This document shows positions 1-7,945 of a stretch of 33,492 bases of DNA, in pieces (position 1 is the first letter of the stretch; each line of letters starts with the position of its first letter). Location of the stretch: positions 1 through 33,492 of the IMG/VR virus record IMGVR_UViG_3300023179_000311; one strand, given 5' to 3'. A program made the position numbers and the translations under genes. Source of the DNA: a virus. A model generated the notes under the pieces. The model saw only the letters and a list, made by a program, of their open reading frames with translations. It was not told the DNA's origin and searched no databases.

Positions 1-126
1 ACGCTCTGTACCGTCTTTTTTAGTAAAGTAAATAGTTGTAGGGCCATATTTTAAATGGCTCCTGACCCAGTCACGAAAAAGCTTCTGTTCTTCTTCTGAC
101 CATTCCTTATATTGTCTGGGTTCCAT
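1..126 (-). CDS. Partial DUF2693-like small phage protein (3' end outside window)
   Basis: About 42 residues are visible before the gene runs off the left edge. The visible part ends in TIYFTKKDGTER, which resembles the beta-barrel family DUF2693 (typical pattern VxFTKKDGTER) found in many T4-like phages; this is from memory. Three in-frame ATG codons lie in tandem at 132-124. The AGAGG just upstream is best spaced for the last one, so I place the start at 126. The gene overlaps the end of the preceding 64-residue gene, so the two are probably translated together. Function unknown. Confidence 0.7.
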   Translation of the reverse strand, partial: MEPRQYKEWSEEEQKLFRDWVRSHLKYGPTTIYFTKKDGTER

Positions 127-301
127 CATCATCCTCTTCAATAGCTTTTTCAGCATCATGCCACCCGTCTTTCCAGGCTTGATATCGTATTGTATCAAAA
201 TCTTTTAAATAAGGGTTAACATAAAGGTCACTCATACGAGCATCCCACCCTTCAAAATAAGAGTCTCGATATTCCGGGGTAATTAGTACGCAAGTAGTCA
301 T
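107..301 (-). CDS. Small conserved-type hypothetical protein, 64 aa
   Basis: A short acidic protein with an aromatic-rich pattern (YFEGWDAR near the N-terminus, YQAWKDGWHDA near the C-terminus), ending in an acidic EEDDDG stretch. I do not recognise a named family. It is the first gene after a strong host-type promoter, and its ATG lies only 5 bases downstream of the -10 box. If this start is right, the message has almost no leader; an internal ATG at residue 23 (position 235) is the alternative but has no good Shine-Dalgarno. The stop overlaps the next gene. Confidence 0.6.
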   Translation of the reverse strand: MTTCVLITPEYRDSYFEGWDARMSDLYVNPYLKDFDTIRYQAWKDGWHDAEKAIEEDDDGTQTI

Positions 302-306
302 ATCTT

Positions 307-335
307 ATTATAACATATTGCTGGAGTTATTGCAA
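307..335 (-). promoter_or_regulatory. Host sigma70-type promoter with extended -10
   Basis: On the minus strand a -35 box TTGCAA (330-335) is followed after 17 bases by TATAAT (307-312), with TG one base before the -10. This is close to the bacterial consensus. It would drive the 64-residue gene and the DUF2693-like gene after it. The expected start of transcription falls on the ATG at 301-299. Confidence 0.8.
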
Positions 336-338
336 GTG

Positions 339-1289
339 TTACTTCTTAAATACCTTATCCATAATTTCTTTTGGTATTTCATGATGTATCCTTTGATACA
401 TTTCTGGAGCCCAGGTATCTTTTTTTTCCGGGTCTTCTTTAATATTTTGTTCGGGCGCTATATCTGGTTCCGGTTCAGGGGTAAAAAAATCCATAGCAGG
501 TGAATTCGGTGTATGAACTGCAGTTATAATTTCACCATTTAATTGTTTTTTAGTAAAATTTGCCGCTATTAATAGTAATATAGCCATAGGGTCAAATACT
601 AAAACTATTACTATAATAACCCATATTACGGCTTTTTCTAACACATTAGCAGATGGATTATCCCCGTAAATAAAAGACGCAATATATTTTATCGGTCCAA
701 CTTCTGCTTCAACTTTTCTAACTTCAGCGGCAATCGGCGATCGCTCTTCAGTAAGTACGCTAACTCTTTTCTGATCGGCTTCGATTTCAGAAAGGAGACG
801 CCCTCGTTCCTTTTGTTGATTCCTACGGAGAGCCACAGCTTTATCTGCACCTGTTTCTGAAGTACTTCGTGACATGACTTGGTCAACTGCTTCATCCATT
901 TGCTTAAGAGCCTTACGATTGGCATCTATATTTTCTTTCGCTGTTTTAATTTTCTCATCGTAGACAGCAATTTTTGCTTGCACGTTGCCTGATACTAAAC
1001 TTTGGTCCATATGAGCTTTGGATAAGAATCCAAATATACCCATAGAAGTAATAAGAGATAGTATGACGACCGCTACAGTAAAGTAATACTTTATAGCTGT
1101 CGGTGCAATTGACCAGTTTTTGTAAACCCAAGAGGCGGCGACAAGTTTTGCCACCTCTAAAGCACTACCCATTATAGCAATGGGAATAGGTACTGCGGCA
1201 AAAATTGCTACCAGTCCCATAATAGAGAAATAAGCTGCTACTCCTGATAATGATATAGCAGTTAATAGTGTTAGGAGGAAAAAAGTCAT
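339..1289 (-). CDS. Multi-pass membrane protein with long coiled coil (DUF4407-like)
   Basis: This 316-residue protein has three hydrophobic segments near the N-terminus (roughly residues 3-32, 36-54 and 68-90), a long charged helical region rich in K, E, R and Q (about 105-195), and a fourth membrane segment (about 218-245). It ends in a proline- and acid-rich tail. The layout resembles DUF4407-type proteins and the 'coil containing protein' annotated in marine T4-like phages, as far as I recall. Its ATG overlaps the stop of the GIY-YIG gene by four bases. It probably sits in the host inner membrane; its role is unknown. Confidence 0.75.
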   Translation of the reverse strand: MTFFLLTLLTAISLSGVAAYFSIMGLVAIFAAVPIPIAIMGSALEVAKLVAASWVYKNWSIAPTAIKYYFTVAVVILSLITSMGIFGFLSKAHMDQSLVSGNVQAKIAVYDEKIKTAKENIDANRKALKQMDEAVDQVMSRSTSETGADKAVALRRNQQKERGRLLSEIEADQKRVSVLTEERSPIAAEVRKVEAEVGPIKYIASFIYGDNPSANVLEKAVIWVIIVIVLVFDPMAILLLIAANFTKKQLNGEIITAVHTPNSPAMDFFTPEPEPDIAPEQNIKEDPEKKDTWAPEMYQRIHHEIPKEIMDKVFKK

Positions 1290-1678
1290 TTAATATGCGA
1301 GCGTCTTACTTTCACCATAATCCAACTATTATACCAGTTTTCTATATCTTCTAATACGCCTCTGGTAAATTGCTCTTTAGCTTCAAAATAATTAGTGCTG
1401 CCTTTGTTAGGACAGAGATGAATTATTTCTCGTGTAAAATTTTCGGTTCCAAGAGCCTGCACGTCCTGTTTGAGTTCTTCTGAGGACGACCAGTAATCTT
1501 TCCAGTCAGACTCAACTTTATAGGTTTTACGTTTTTTGTTAACTTGTTTTCGTTTGGTTGTCCAAAAGAATTTTTTACCGACATATTTTCGGTTATTTGT
1601 TTTGTTTGTAATAATATACACAAAGCCATAATTATCACCTATTTCCTCGAAGGGTTCGCCTTTAAATAACCATGTCAT
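1286..1678 (-). CDS. GIY-YIG nuclease domain protein, 130 aa
   Basis: The segment GFVYIITNKTNNRKYVGKK (from about residue 18) matches the first strands of the GIY-YIG nuclease fold, with the divergent pair GFVY and KYVGK. A downstream Glu in FEAKEQF is the likely metal ligand. The protein is only the catalytic domain with short extensions; I see no DNA-binding tail of the kind that homing endonucleases carry. It is co-translated with a tiny zinc-ribbon gene upstream (ATGA overlap). It could be a free-standing homing-type nuclease or a repair or host-DNA-degrading enzyme. Confidence 0.75.
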   Translation of the reverse strand: MTWLFKGEPFEEIGDNYGFVYIITNKTNNRKYVGKKFFWTTKRKQVNKKRKTYKVESDWKDYWSSSEELKQDVQALGTENFTREIIHLCPNKGSTNYFEAKEQFTRGVLEDIENWYNSWIMVKVRRSHIK

Positions 1679-1824
1679 TCATAGTCATCCGGTTCATCAA
1701 CCTCTTCTTCTGCTATTTCACCACCACAAAACGGACAAAAGTTTACTTCGTAATAACTTTCATCTAAAATGTGTTTAATTTTAAATTCAGCATCACAATT
1801 ATCGCATTGAAATTGTATTAGCAT
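1675..1824 (-). CDS. Tiny zinc-ribbon protein, 49 aa
   Basis: This short gene fills the space between the cytidylyltransferase and the GIY-YIG gene. It starts at ATG 1824, overlapping the upstream stop, and ends in TGA overlapping the next ATG. It carries two cysteine pairs, CDNC (residues 7-10) and CPFC (30-33), typical of a zinc ribbon, followed by an acidic tail (EEEVDEPDDYE). Similar small zinc ribbons are common in phages and often bind nucleic acid or proteins; the specific role is unknown. The overlaps at both ends and the intact cysteine spacing make it a credible gene. Confidence 0.75.
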   Translation of the reverse strand: MLIQFQCDNCDAEFKIKHILDESYYEVNFCPFCGGEIAEEEVDEPDDYE

Positions 1825-2264
1825 TGCTGCCCTATATGTGTTGAGTATTTTTCTGCTTCTGCGTCTACTACCCTTTGACGTAGCTCTGTAGTTGAAAAAG
1901 TATGCTCTCTTTTGTTAAAATAAAATTTTATACCTCTTGAAATGCATTCTTGTCTACCAGTAAAACTTTTATCTTCATATTCATTCCCAAGAATTCTTAT
2001 ATTAATGGGGTATGATAGTAATATATCTATAAGATCTTTTTCTGAAGCATATACAATAATTTCATCAACAAATTTGCACGCCTGTAATTGAACGTATCGT
2101 TCAAAAATACTTTGTACTGGTTTATTTTTTTCTTTTCTATCAATAGTAGGATCGGTTTGAAGCCCTACTATTAAATAATCACATTGGTTTTTAGCTTCTT
2201 TAAGCATAATAATATGTCCAGCGTGAAAAAGATCAAATGTTGAACAAGTAAATCCAATTTTCAT
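1818..2264 (-). CDS. Glycerol-3-phosphate cytidylyltransferase-like nucleotidyltransferase (TagD type)
   Basis: This 148-residue protein has the HxGH signature of the cytidylyltransferase family (FHAGH, H14 and H17) in the context GFTCSTFDLFHAGH. Near the C-terminus, STTELRQRV matches the second nucleotide-binding motif (STTxLxxRV). The length fits single-domain TagD enzymes, which join CTP to glycerol-3-phosphate or a similar small phosphate. The true substrate cannot be told. It overlaps the dCMP deaminase stop (ATGA) and sits in the nucleotide metabolism block. It is one of three HxGH-type nucleotidyltransferases in the window. Confidence 0.85.
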   Translation of the reverse strand: MKIGFTCSTFDLFHAGHIIMLKEAKNQCDYLIVGLQTDPTIDRKEKNKPVQSIFERYVQLQACKFVDEIIVYASEKDLIDILLSYPINIRILGNEYEDKSFTGRQECISRGIKFYFNKREHTFSTTELRQRVVDAEAEKYSTHIGQQC

Positions 2265-2767
2265 ATCTTAATTACCTCAATATTGCTTTTTGTTAAAAAA
2301 TCTATACCATTATTTAATCTATATTTATTTTTATAATAAACTTTGTTAATACCCGATTGGTAGATAAGTTTAGCACAATCTAAACAAGGAGCGTGTGTTA
2401 TAAACATTACTGCTCCTTCTCCAGATTCATTTGAACGGGCTAGCTTAGCTATAGCATTGGTTTCCGCATGGAGTACTTCAGGTTTTGTTTTAAGACGATA
2501 ACGATATTCTTTTTCTGCCTCTTCGTTGTATTCGACATAGGGCCACTGCTCTTCGATCTCTTCCGGACTTAGCCACCCACCGGCATCTGTCATCCAATCT
2601 TTATCCTCGCAATTATTATCCCAACCTGCAGGCATACCGTTATAACCAATGGAAACGATTCTATCATCCTTTACAATGATAGCGCCTACCTTAAGTCTTG
2701 TAGCTGTAGAAAGTTGGGCATAAGTTTCGGCTACTTTCATATGAGCATCTACCATTTTAGGTTTCAT
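2261..2767 (-). CDS. dCMP deaminase
   Basis: Zinc-dependent deaminase that converts dCMP to dUMP, the substrate of the thymidylate synthase ThyX encoded upstream. The HAE motif (H100, catalytic E102) and the PCLDC motif (C128, C131) give the zinc site and proton shuttle. I chose ATG 2767 (168 residues) because GGAG lies eight bases upstream; a TTG at 2788 would add seven residues, and an ATG at 2755 just after the upstream stop is also possible. The protein is a little shorter than T4 dCMP deaminase. It overlaps its neighbours on both sides. Confidence 0.9.
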   Translation of the reverse strand: MKPKMVDAHMKVAETYAQLSTATRLKVGAIIVKDDRIVSIGYNGMPAGWDNNCEDKDWMTDAGGWLSPEEIEEQWPYVEYNEEAEKEYRYRLKTKPEVLHAETNAIAKLARSNESGEGAVMFITHAPCLDCAKLIYQSGINKVYYKNKYRLNNGIDFLTKSNIEVIKI

Positions 2768-2981
2768 CAATTGAACTCCATTTTCCAAGCGGACACTCAG
2801 CTCCTTTAAGTTTAGTTTTTCCTGGCATAAAACAATAACACACTTTACAAACCATTATATGCTCTATCAATTCGTCGCATTGTTTACATATTAAATACCG
2901 CGCTTTAGCGTAGGGCACAGAATTTATTTCTTGTTCTTGTGCCCTGCGTTGCTCAGCTAACCACTGCTCTTGTTCGGTCAT
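2757..2981 (-). CDS. Small zinc-binding protein, DUF6171-like
   Basis: The 74-residue protein has two CxxC pairs (CKQC and CKVC) and a C-terminal KTKLKGAECPLGKW block. This matches my memory of DUF6171, a small zinc-binding family common in T4-like marine phages. The function is unknown. It follows nrdB after five bases and overlaps the start of the dCMP deaminase gene, so it belongs to the nucleotide metabolism operon. No strong Shine-Dalgarno is seen before the ATG at 2981. Confidence 0.75.
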   Translation of the reverse strand: MTEQEQWLAEQRRAQEQEINSVPYAKARYLICKQCDELIEHIMVCKVCYCFMPGKTKLKGAECPLGKWSSIDET

Positions 2982-2986
2982 ACAAG

Positions 2987-3979
2987 TCAGGCAGCTTTAC
3001 CCCATACATCTCCCCATGTACCGGTGTGTGCAGCTTTAGCATAGTCGGTTGCCCGGTTTTCAAAAAAATTAGTATGGATAGGGGCATTAATCATTTCTTC
3101 TACCCATGGGAGAGGATTTTTTTTGCGTTTAAAAATTCCTTTTAATCCCATAGAAATAAGGCGACGGTCAGCAATATAACGAATATATTCCTTCACTTCA
3201 TTAGACGTTAGTCCTTGAATAGCGCCGGTTTCAAAAGAAAGATCGATAAACTTATCCTCCAACTCTACCATGCGTTCTGCGATGGTGTAAATTTTGGACT
3301 TTAGTTCATCGGTCCATATTTCTTTATTTTCTTCAATATATGATCTAAAAAGCTTGATCATTGATTCGCAATGCTGAGTTTCATCAACGATAGACCATGT
3401 TACAATCTGACCCATGCCTTTCATTTTACCCTGGCGTGGAAAATTGAGCAGCATGATGAAAGAAGAGAACAACTGCATTCCTTCGGTGAAAGCAGAAAAC
3501 ACAGCAATATGGGTAGCAGTATTTTCTTTGGTAGTATTTTTTGCAGCAAGATCCATTACATACTCATGTTTATCTCGCATTGCTTGGTATTCTAAGAATT
3601 GATTGTAGGTAGTTTCTGGAAGCCCGAGTGTTTCTATCAAATGCGAATAAGCAGCAATATGAAGCGCTTCACGAGCTGCGAATCCTAGTAACATCATCCT
3701 AACTTCAGGCTGTGGAAAATAAGGCAAATAATTTTTTACATACCCGCCTGCAACGTCAATATCCCCTTGTGTGAAAAAACGTAATATATGGGTTAAAAAG
3801 TTTTTCTCTTCTTCAGTTAGCTTTTTTTTCCAGTCCTTAACATCTTCAAGCATCGGAACTTCTGTATGGAGCCAATGACTCTGTTCATGCTTTAACCATG
3901 CATCATACGCCCATGGGTAATTAAACGGTTTAAATGAATTACGATCATCTGTTAGGTTACTTTGATTTTTCTTTGACAT
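2987..3979 (-). CDS. nrdB: Ribonucleoside-diphosphate reductase class I, beta subunit
   Basis: The radical-generating subunit of aerobic ribonucleotide reductase. All expected iron ligands are present: D73, E104 and H107 (in AAREALHIAAY), E166 (FTEG), and E200 and H203 (DETQH). The radical tyrosine is Y111, four residues after the histidine as in E. coli NrdB. At 330 residues it is shorter than the T4 protein but complete. It works with NrdA, from which it is separated by a glutamine-amidotransferase-like gene, and it starts three bases after that gene's stop. Confidence 0.96.
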   Translation of the reverse strand: MSKKNQSNLTDDRNSFKPFNYPWAYDAWLKHEQSHWLHTEVPMLEDVKDWKKKLTEEEKNFLTHILRFFTQGDIDVAGGYVKNYLPYFPQPEVRMMLLGFAAREALHIAAYSHLIETLGLPETTYNQFLEYQAMRDKHEYVMDLAAKNTTKENTATHIAVFSAFTEGMQLFSSFIMLLNFPRQGKMKGMGQIVTWSIVDETQHCESMIKLFRSYIEENKEIWTDELKSKIYTIAERMVELEDKFIDLSFETGAIQGLTSNEVKEYIRYIADRRLISMGLKGIFKRKKNPLPWVEEMINAPIHTNFFENRATDYAKAAHTGTWGDVWGKAA

Positions 3980-3982
3980 TTT

Positions 3983-4621
3983 TTATTTTCTGTTAGTTAA
4001 CTTATCTACAAACTCTAATAACAATTTATGATGCTCACCGTTATGATATTTACCCTTTAACCAGCTGTAACTATCATACCAGAATTCTTGACTTTCTGGA
4101 TGGCATCCTATCAACCCTATATTTTTTTGTATAATTGCCATTGGGTCATCGTTAGTATATTTTGCGATAGTGTCATAGTAACCTGAACCGGTAAATGCAC
4201 AGCCATACCAAAACATATTCATAAGTTCCCCAAGCCATTCTATTTTAATGTTTTTTGCATGTGGTCTACGTGTGTCTGTATTAGGTTGTTTTAAATATTG
4301 AACTACCTCAACTCTATCTAAAATATTAAGATAATGCTTACCAGCCCAGTATGCTCCCATACATATGCCAAGATAGGGGGTACCACTCTTAACATATTTA
4401 ACTATCGAGTCACCATTATGTTTTAATAATGTATCAAAGGAATCAGAGTCACCGAACCCCCCTGGTATAGCTATTAGGTCAACATTATCAAAAAAATTAT
4501 CTTCAACCTGATTTTTTGAAAATAACTTAAATTTATAATAATCACCTAATGCGTTAATAATACCATTACTACTTTGTACGGAGCACTTTGGATCATATAC
4601 AAATAAAGCTATTGTTTTCAT
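3983..4621 (-). CDS. Class I glutamine amidotransferase-like protein (BPL_N type)
   Basis: This 212-residue protein has the nucleophile elbow GICMGAYW (C87) and a downstream GCHPES (H174, E176), the arrangement of the Cys-His-Glu triad of class I amidotransferases. The N-terminal half (LFVYDPKCS, then IPGGFGD) fits the BPL_N branch seen at the N-terminus of some eukaryotic biotin-protein ligases. The triad looks intact, so it may be active, but no synthetase partner is nearby. It abuts nrdA (no bases between) and precedes nrdB by three bases, so it is expressed with the reductase. The substrate is unknown. Confidence 0.8.
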   Translation of the reverse strand: MKTIALFVYDPKCSVQSSNGIINALGDYYKFKLFSKNQVEDNFFDNVDLIAIPGGFGDSDSFDTLLKHNGDSIVKYVKSGTPYLGICMGAYWAGKHYLNILDRVEVVQYLKQPNTDTRRPHAKNIKIEWLGELMNMFWYGCAFTGSGYYDTIAKYTNDDPMAIIQKNIGLIGCHPESQEFWYDSYSWLKGKYHNGEHHKLLLEFVDKLTNRK

Positions 4622-6415
4622 TTAACCTTCGCACGCTAAACATGTATCTCCATCGATAAGAGCCTTCATGTCTAGTTCTTTAATTACTTCTCTTTCTATT
4701 TTCTTTGAAACCTTGTCTGCTTTTCCTATCTTTTCTGAACGACAATAATAGAGGGTCTTTAAGCCATTCTTCCATGCTAAGAAATGTACTGCATGCAAGT
4801 ACTTTACATTAACGTCAGGTCTAAAAAAGAGATTGAGAGACTGTGCTTGATCAACATATTCTTGTCGATCAGCTGCGTGCTCTACAACCCACCTTTGATC
4901 TATTTCCATGGATGTTTTGAAAACGTCTTTTTGCCAGTCATCAAGAATATCAAGATGCTGCACTGAACCGTCATTAGCTATAATTGATGACCAAATCTCA
5001 TTATAGTCAAGTTTGGATTCCGCACTACACTTTTCTTTTACAATTTGATCTAAGTAACGATTTTTATTTAAATGAGCTCCTGATAAAGTGTCTTGACGGT
5101 ACGCGTTAGCACGATAAGGCTCAATACTAGGGCTAGTATTTCCCATAATGATAGACGAAGAAGCATTTGGAGCAATAGCCATAACATGACTAAACCGCTG
5201 GCCGCTGCCAACAGCGTCCGGAGCTTCACCACGTTCCGATCCAAGAGCGATATTAGCTTCATTTAATCCTTCTCTAATGTGTTTAAAAATTTGCCGGTTT
5301 CTACTCACCGCCATGGCAGACTCAAAAGGTGTATTAATGCGCTGGAGGTAAGCATGGAAACCAAGAGCCCCCACACCAATAGAACGCTCCCGGCTAGCAG
5401 AATACTTGGCTCGGTCAACATAATCAGGAGCATTATCGATGAAATACTGCAATACGTTATCAAGCATCTCCGCAACGTCCCGGAGAAAAAATTCATTATT
5501 TTTCCATTCATCAAAGTACTCCAAATTTACCGAAGATAGACAACATACAGCGGTTCTTTCTTTATTTGTAGGTAAAATAATCTCACTGCATAAGTTGGAT
5601 TGTTTAATACTAAGCCCTAGTTTTTTCTGAAAGTCTGGCATACCTCGATTTGAGGTATCAATAAAGTGAAGATAGGGTTCCCCGGTTTGTAATCTTAGAT
5701 CTAGAATTCGTTGCCAGATATCTTTAGCTGAAACAATTTCACGAACTTCACCATTATGTGGGTCTTTCAACTCCCAGGAATCATTTGCGTCTTTATCTTT
5801 CATACAGCGCTCAATAATCTGCATGAAAGAATCTGGTATATTAACACCGTGATGAAGATTAAGAGCTCGCATGTTAGGATCGCCCGTAGGCTTTCGCATT
5901 TCTAAAAATAAAAGAATATCCGGGTGAGATATATCTAGATATGCAGCATAGCTCCCTCGACGAGTTCTACCTTGTCTATAAGCAAGAGAAGAAGCATCAT
6001 AAGTTCGGAGATGGGGCATGATACCAACAGATTTATCATCTGCCGATCGGATACCTATACCAATTCCAACCCCGCCACCTAGCATAGATAACCAATTTAC
6101 TTCTGAAAGTGTGTTAACCAGACCCTCTGCGGAATCATCCAGATAAGGAAGAAAACAGCTGATAGGAAGACCCCGGCTACTACGACCAAATGAAAGAATA
6201 GGAGTACTGTAAGATAACCAATGCTTACTACTGTAGTCATAAAGTCTCTGAGCATGTTCTGAGTTTGATCCAAAAGCGTTCGAAACATATGCAAGCCTTT
6301 CCTGAGGCGATACTTCATCTTCTTTCATATACGATTCTTTTAATCTTTTAATTCCTAATTCATCAAAGAGGGAATCTCGAGAAAAGTCTATCCTAATACC
6401 ATGTGTAGTGGTCAT
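4622..6415 (-). CDS. nrdA: Ribonucleoside-diphosphate reductase class I, alpha subunit
   Basis: The catalytic subunit, which reduces ribonucleotides to deoxyribonucleotides. Visible active-site elements are C87 (ISCFLP), the NLCSE motif with thiyl-radical C276 and E278, and the partner cysteine in CCLSS (C291/C292). The C-terminal redox pair CLACEG (C592, C595) and the tyrosine pair in LYYCRSE are also present. At 597 residues it is much shorter than E. coli or T4 NrdA and has no N-terminal ATP-cone, so dATP feedback at that site should be lost. There is no strong Shine-Dalgarno at the ATG (6415). Confidence 0.96.
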   Translation of the reverse strand: MTTTHGIRIDFSRDSLFDELGIKRLKESYMKEDEVSPQERLAYVSNAFGSNSEHAQRLYDYSSKHWLSYSTPILSFGRSSRGLPISCFLPYLDDSAEGLVNTLSEVNWLSMLGGGVGIGIGIRSADDKSVGIMPHLRTYDASSLAYRQGRTRRGSYAAYLDISHPDILLFLEMRKPTGDPNMRALNLHHGVNIPDSFMQIIERCMKDKDANDSWELKDPHNGEVREIVSAKDIWQRILDLRLQTGEPYLHFIDTSNRGMPDFQKKLGLSIKQSNLCSEIILPTNKERTAVCCLSSVNLEYFDEWKNNEFFLRDVAEMLDNVLQYFIDNAPDYVDRAKYSASRERSIGVGALGFHAYLQRINTPFESAMAVSRNRQIFKHIREGLNEANIALGSERGEAPDAVGSGQRFSHVMAIAPNASSSIIMGNTSPSIEPYRANAYRQDTLSGAHLNKNRYLDQIVKEKCSAESKLDYNEIWSSIIANDGSVQHLDILDDWQKDVFKTSMEIDQRWVVEHAADRQEYVDQAQSLNLFFRPDVNVKYLHAVHFLAWKNGLKTLYYCRSEKIGKADKVSKKIEREVIKELDMKALIDGDTCLACEG

Positions 6416-6437
6416 ATTTTTTACTTTTTTAAATTTT

Positions 6438-6707
6438 TTACTTTACTTCGTCGTAAATTTTCTTTTGTTCATTATACCATTCTATCCAAGAATCTACCTT
6501 AGATCTACATAAATGGTATTCAGCATAATTAGACGTAACAACCGTGATTGTTTCACTTAATTTTGTCGTACCCGTGGTTATTTCTTTAAGTTCAGGGCAT
6601 ACTTTCATTAACTCTGTGACTGGTTCTGGAAATTTTGGTTTAACCGGTACAGTAGCAAGACACCCGGACAATAAAACTACTATTGGTAAAGTTATAATAG
6701 CTTTCAT
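6438..6707 (-). CDS. Outer-membrane lipoprotein, probable o-spanin (Rz1-like)
   Basis: The 89-residue protein begins with a signal peptide and a clear lipobox (VVLLSGC, lipidated C16), followed by a proline-containing stretch (PVKPKFPEPV) and a periplasmic helical part. It follows the probable inner-membrane spanin by two bases. Spanin pairs fuse the inner and outer membranes in the last step of lysis of Gram-negative hosts. Here the two genes are adjacent and not nested. The call rests on architecture and context, not on sequence identity. Confidence 0.7.
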   Translation of the reverse strand: MKAIITLPIVVLLSGCLATVPVKPKFPEPVTELMKVCPELKEITTGTTKLSETITVVTSNYAEYHLCRSKVDSWIEWYNEQKKIYDEVK

Positions 6708-6709
6708 AA

Positions 6710-7210
6710 TTACTTAGTCGCTTTAAGTGCTTTACTTTGCTCATCATTTTGATGAAGAGCATTTGAAGGGGGGAGAGTATTTTTTGCAGCCATATTTAGA
6801 ATATCAACTGCCTCGGGAGGTACTTCGCATTTTGCGTCTATAATTTTTTCTACCTCCTTTATTTTTTCTTGAATAACTACTTGAACTTCTTTAACTACTT
6901 TTACTTTATCGCGATACTTATATTGAATAACAGTGTTGGTTTGTTTAGATTTTTCTTCCGCAATAGCAACTTTTTGTTCCATTTCTTTTACTCGGGCTTC
7001 CCACATTTCTTGGTTTGCAGCCCCACCAATTAAATAAACACCAAAAACAAGAACCGCTAAAGAAATAATCTGTAACGGTAATTTAATTGCAATTAGAGCA
7101 GGGAAAAGGCGAGAAAAGAAACTAGTAAATATGGATGCTACTAACCCGACTGTTCCTACTAAGGCTATAGCATATGCTATCCAGGTTGGTAAAAAATTGA
7201 ATATCCACAT
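6710..7210 (-). CDS. Probable inner-membrane spanin (Rz-like)
   Basis: The first 70 residues hold two hydrophobic segments (about 8-30 and 41-66). A long charged helical region follows, rich in K, E, V and Q. Then comes a KCEVPPEAVDILNMA block, which matches the CxVPxExVxxLNxA pattern that I associate with the C-terminus of Rz-like spanins. A typical i-spanin has one membrane segment, so the second one is unusual. The lipoprotein gene that follows is the likely partner. The ATG at 7210 has no good Shine-Dalgarno. Confidence 0.65.
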   Translation of the reverse strand: MWIFNFLPTWIAYAIALVGTVGLVASIFTSFFSRLFPALIAIKLPLQIISLAVLVFGVYLIGGAANQEMWEARVKEMEQKVAIAEEKSKQTNTVIQYKYRDKVKVVKEVQVVIQEKIKEVEKIIDAKCEVPPEAVDILNMAAKNTLPPSNALHQNDEQSKALKATK

Positions 7211-7219
7211 GTAGGTTAT

Positions 7220-7945
7220 TTATTCCTCTTTAGAAACGAATTCATCAGCCATAGGGAATATTTTTGCTATTACTTTAGCACACTCCCTAGCAATCATCGC
7301 ATGTTCTTTTTGTGTTCCATTAGCCGAACGAAGCTGAATGAAATGAATCCATGATCTTAGCGTTCCATTCATGTAAAGGCGGGTTACGGTTAACCCTTCG
7401 GGTAATATTGCTCGAGCTTGCTCTTTTGCAATACCTTTGCTAATAGCCCAAGTATATAGGTCTTTTGCTTTTTCAATAATATTGCGTTGATGTTGTTCCC
7501 ATTGATAAGCTAGATATCTATGCTCATCATTTTTTAAAATATCTAACTCTATGCTATTTTGTCTATTTTTGGTATCTTGAATTCTTGCATGTCGAAAAAC
7601 AAAATCAAGTTCCTGAGTTGGGTCGGCATATCTTTGTGAGAATTCTTGAAATGAGAATGAACGATGGCGTAGTATCTGTCGCGATATGTCTCTTGTAGTG
7701 GTAATTTCGAGACACACAGATACCATTTCAAGAGGCGACCAGTGTTGGTGCTCAATAAGATATCGTATAAGTTTTTCTGACGTCTCTTTGTTGAACTGAT
7801 TGCTTGGATTGGAGACACGCGCACAGAATGCGACAAGCTCCGTAAGATTTTCGGCGAAATATGATTCTGGCTGAGTATAGGAGATAAGCTGAACATTAGA
7901 AATTTCTTCCGTGTAAATAGGAGCGTCAGTCACTTTTATTCCCAC
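7220..7945 (-). CDS. thyX: FAD-dependent thymidylate synthase ThyX
   Basis: Makes dTMP from dUMP using methylene-tetrahydrofolate, NADPH and FAD. The ThyX signature RHRxxSxxxxSxR is exact: R93-H94-R95, S98, S103, R105 (RHRSFSFQEFSQR). The length of 241 residues is normal for the family. The gene replaces the ThyA-type enzyme of T4 and fits with the dCMP deaminase and ribonucleotide reductase of the same block. Its start overlaps the preceding small gene by ten bases. Confidence 0.97.
   Translation of the reverse strand: MGIKVTDAPIYTEEISNVQLISYTQPESYFAENLTELVAFCARVSNPSNQFNKETSEKLIRYLIEHQHWSPLEMVSVCLEITTTRDISRQILRHRSFSFQEFSQRYADPTQELDFVFRHARIQDTKNRQNSIELDILKNDEHRYLAYQWEQHQRNIIEKAKDLYTWAISKGIAKEQARAILPEGLTVTRLYMNGTLRSWIHFIQLRSANGTQKEHAMIARECAKVIAKIFPMADEFVSKEE

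Noticed and set aside
7217-7224. AATAAATA near-match to the late promoter box before the i-spanin gene
   Set aside because: One mismatch and it overlaps the thyX stop codon. Late timing would suit spanins, but the sequence alone is too weak to call.
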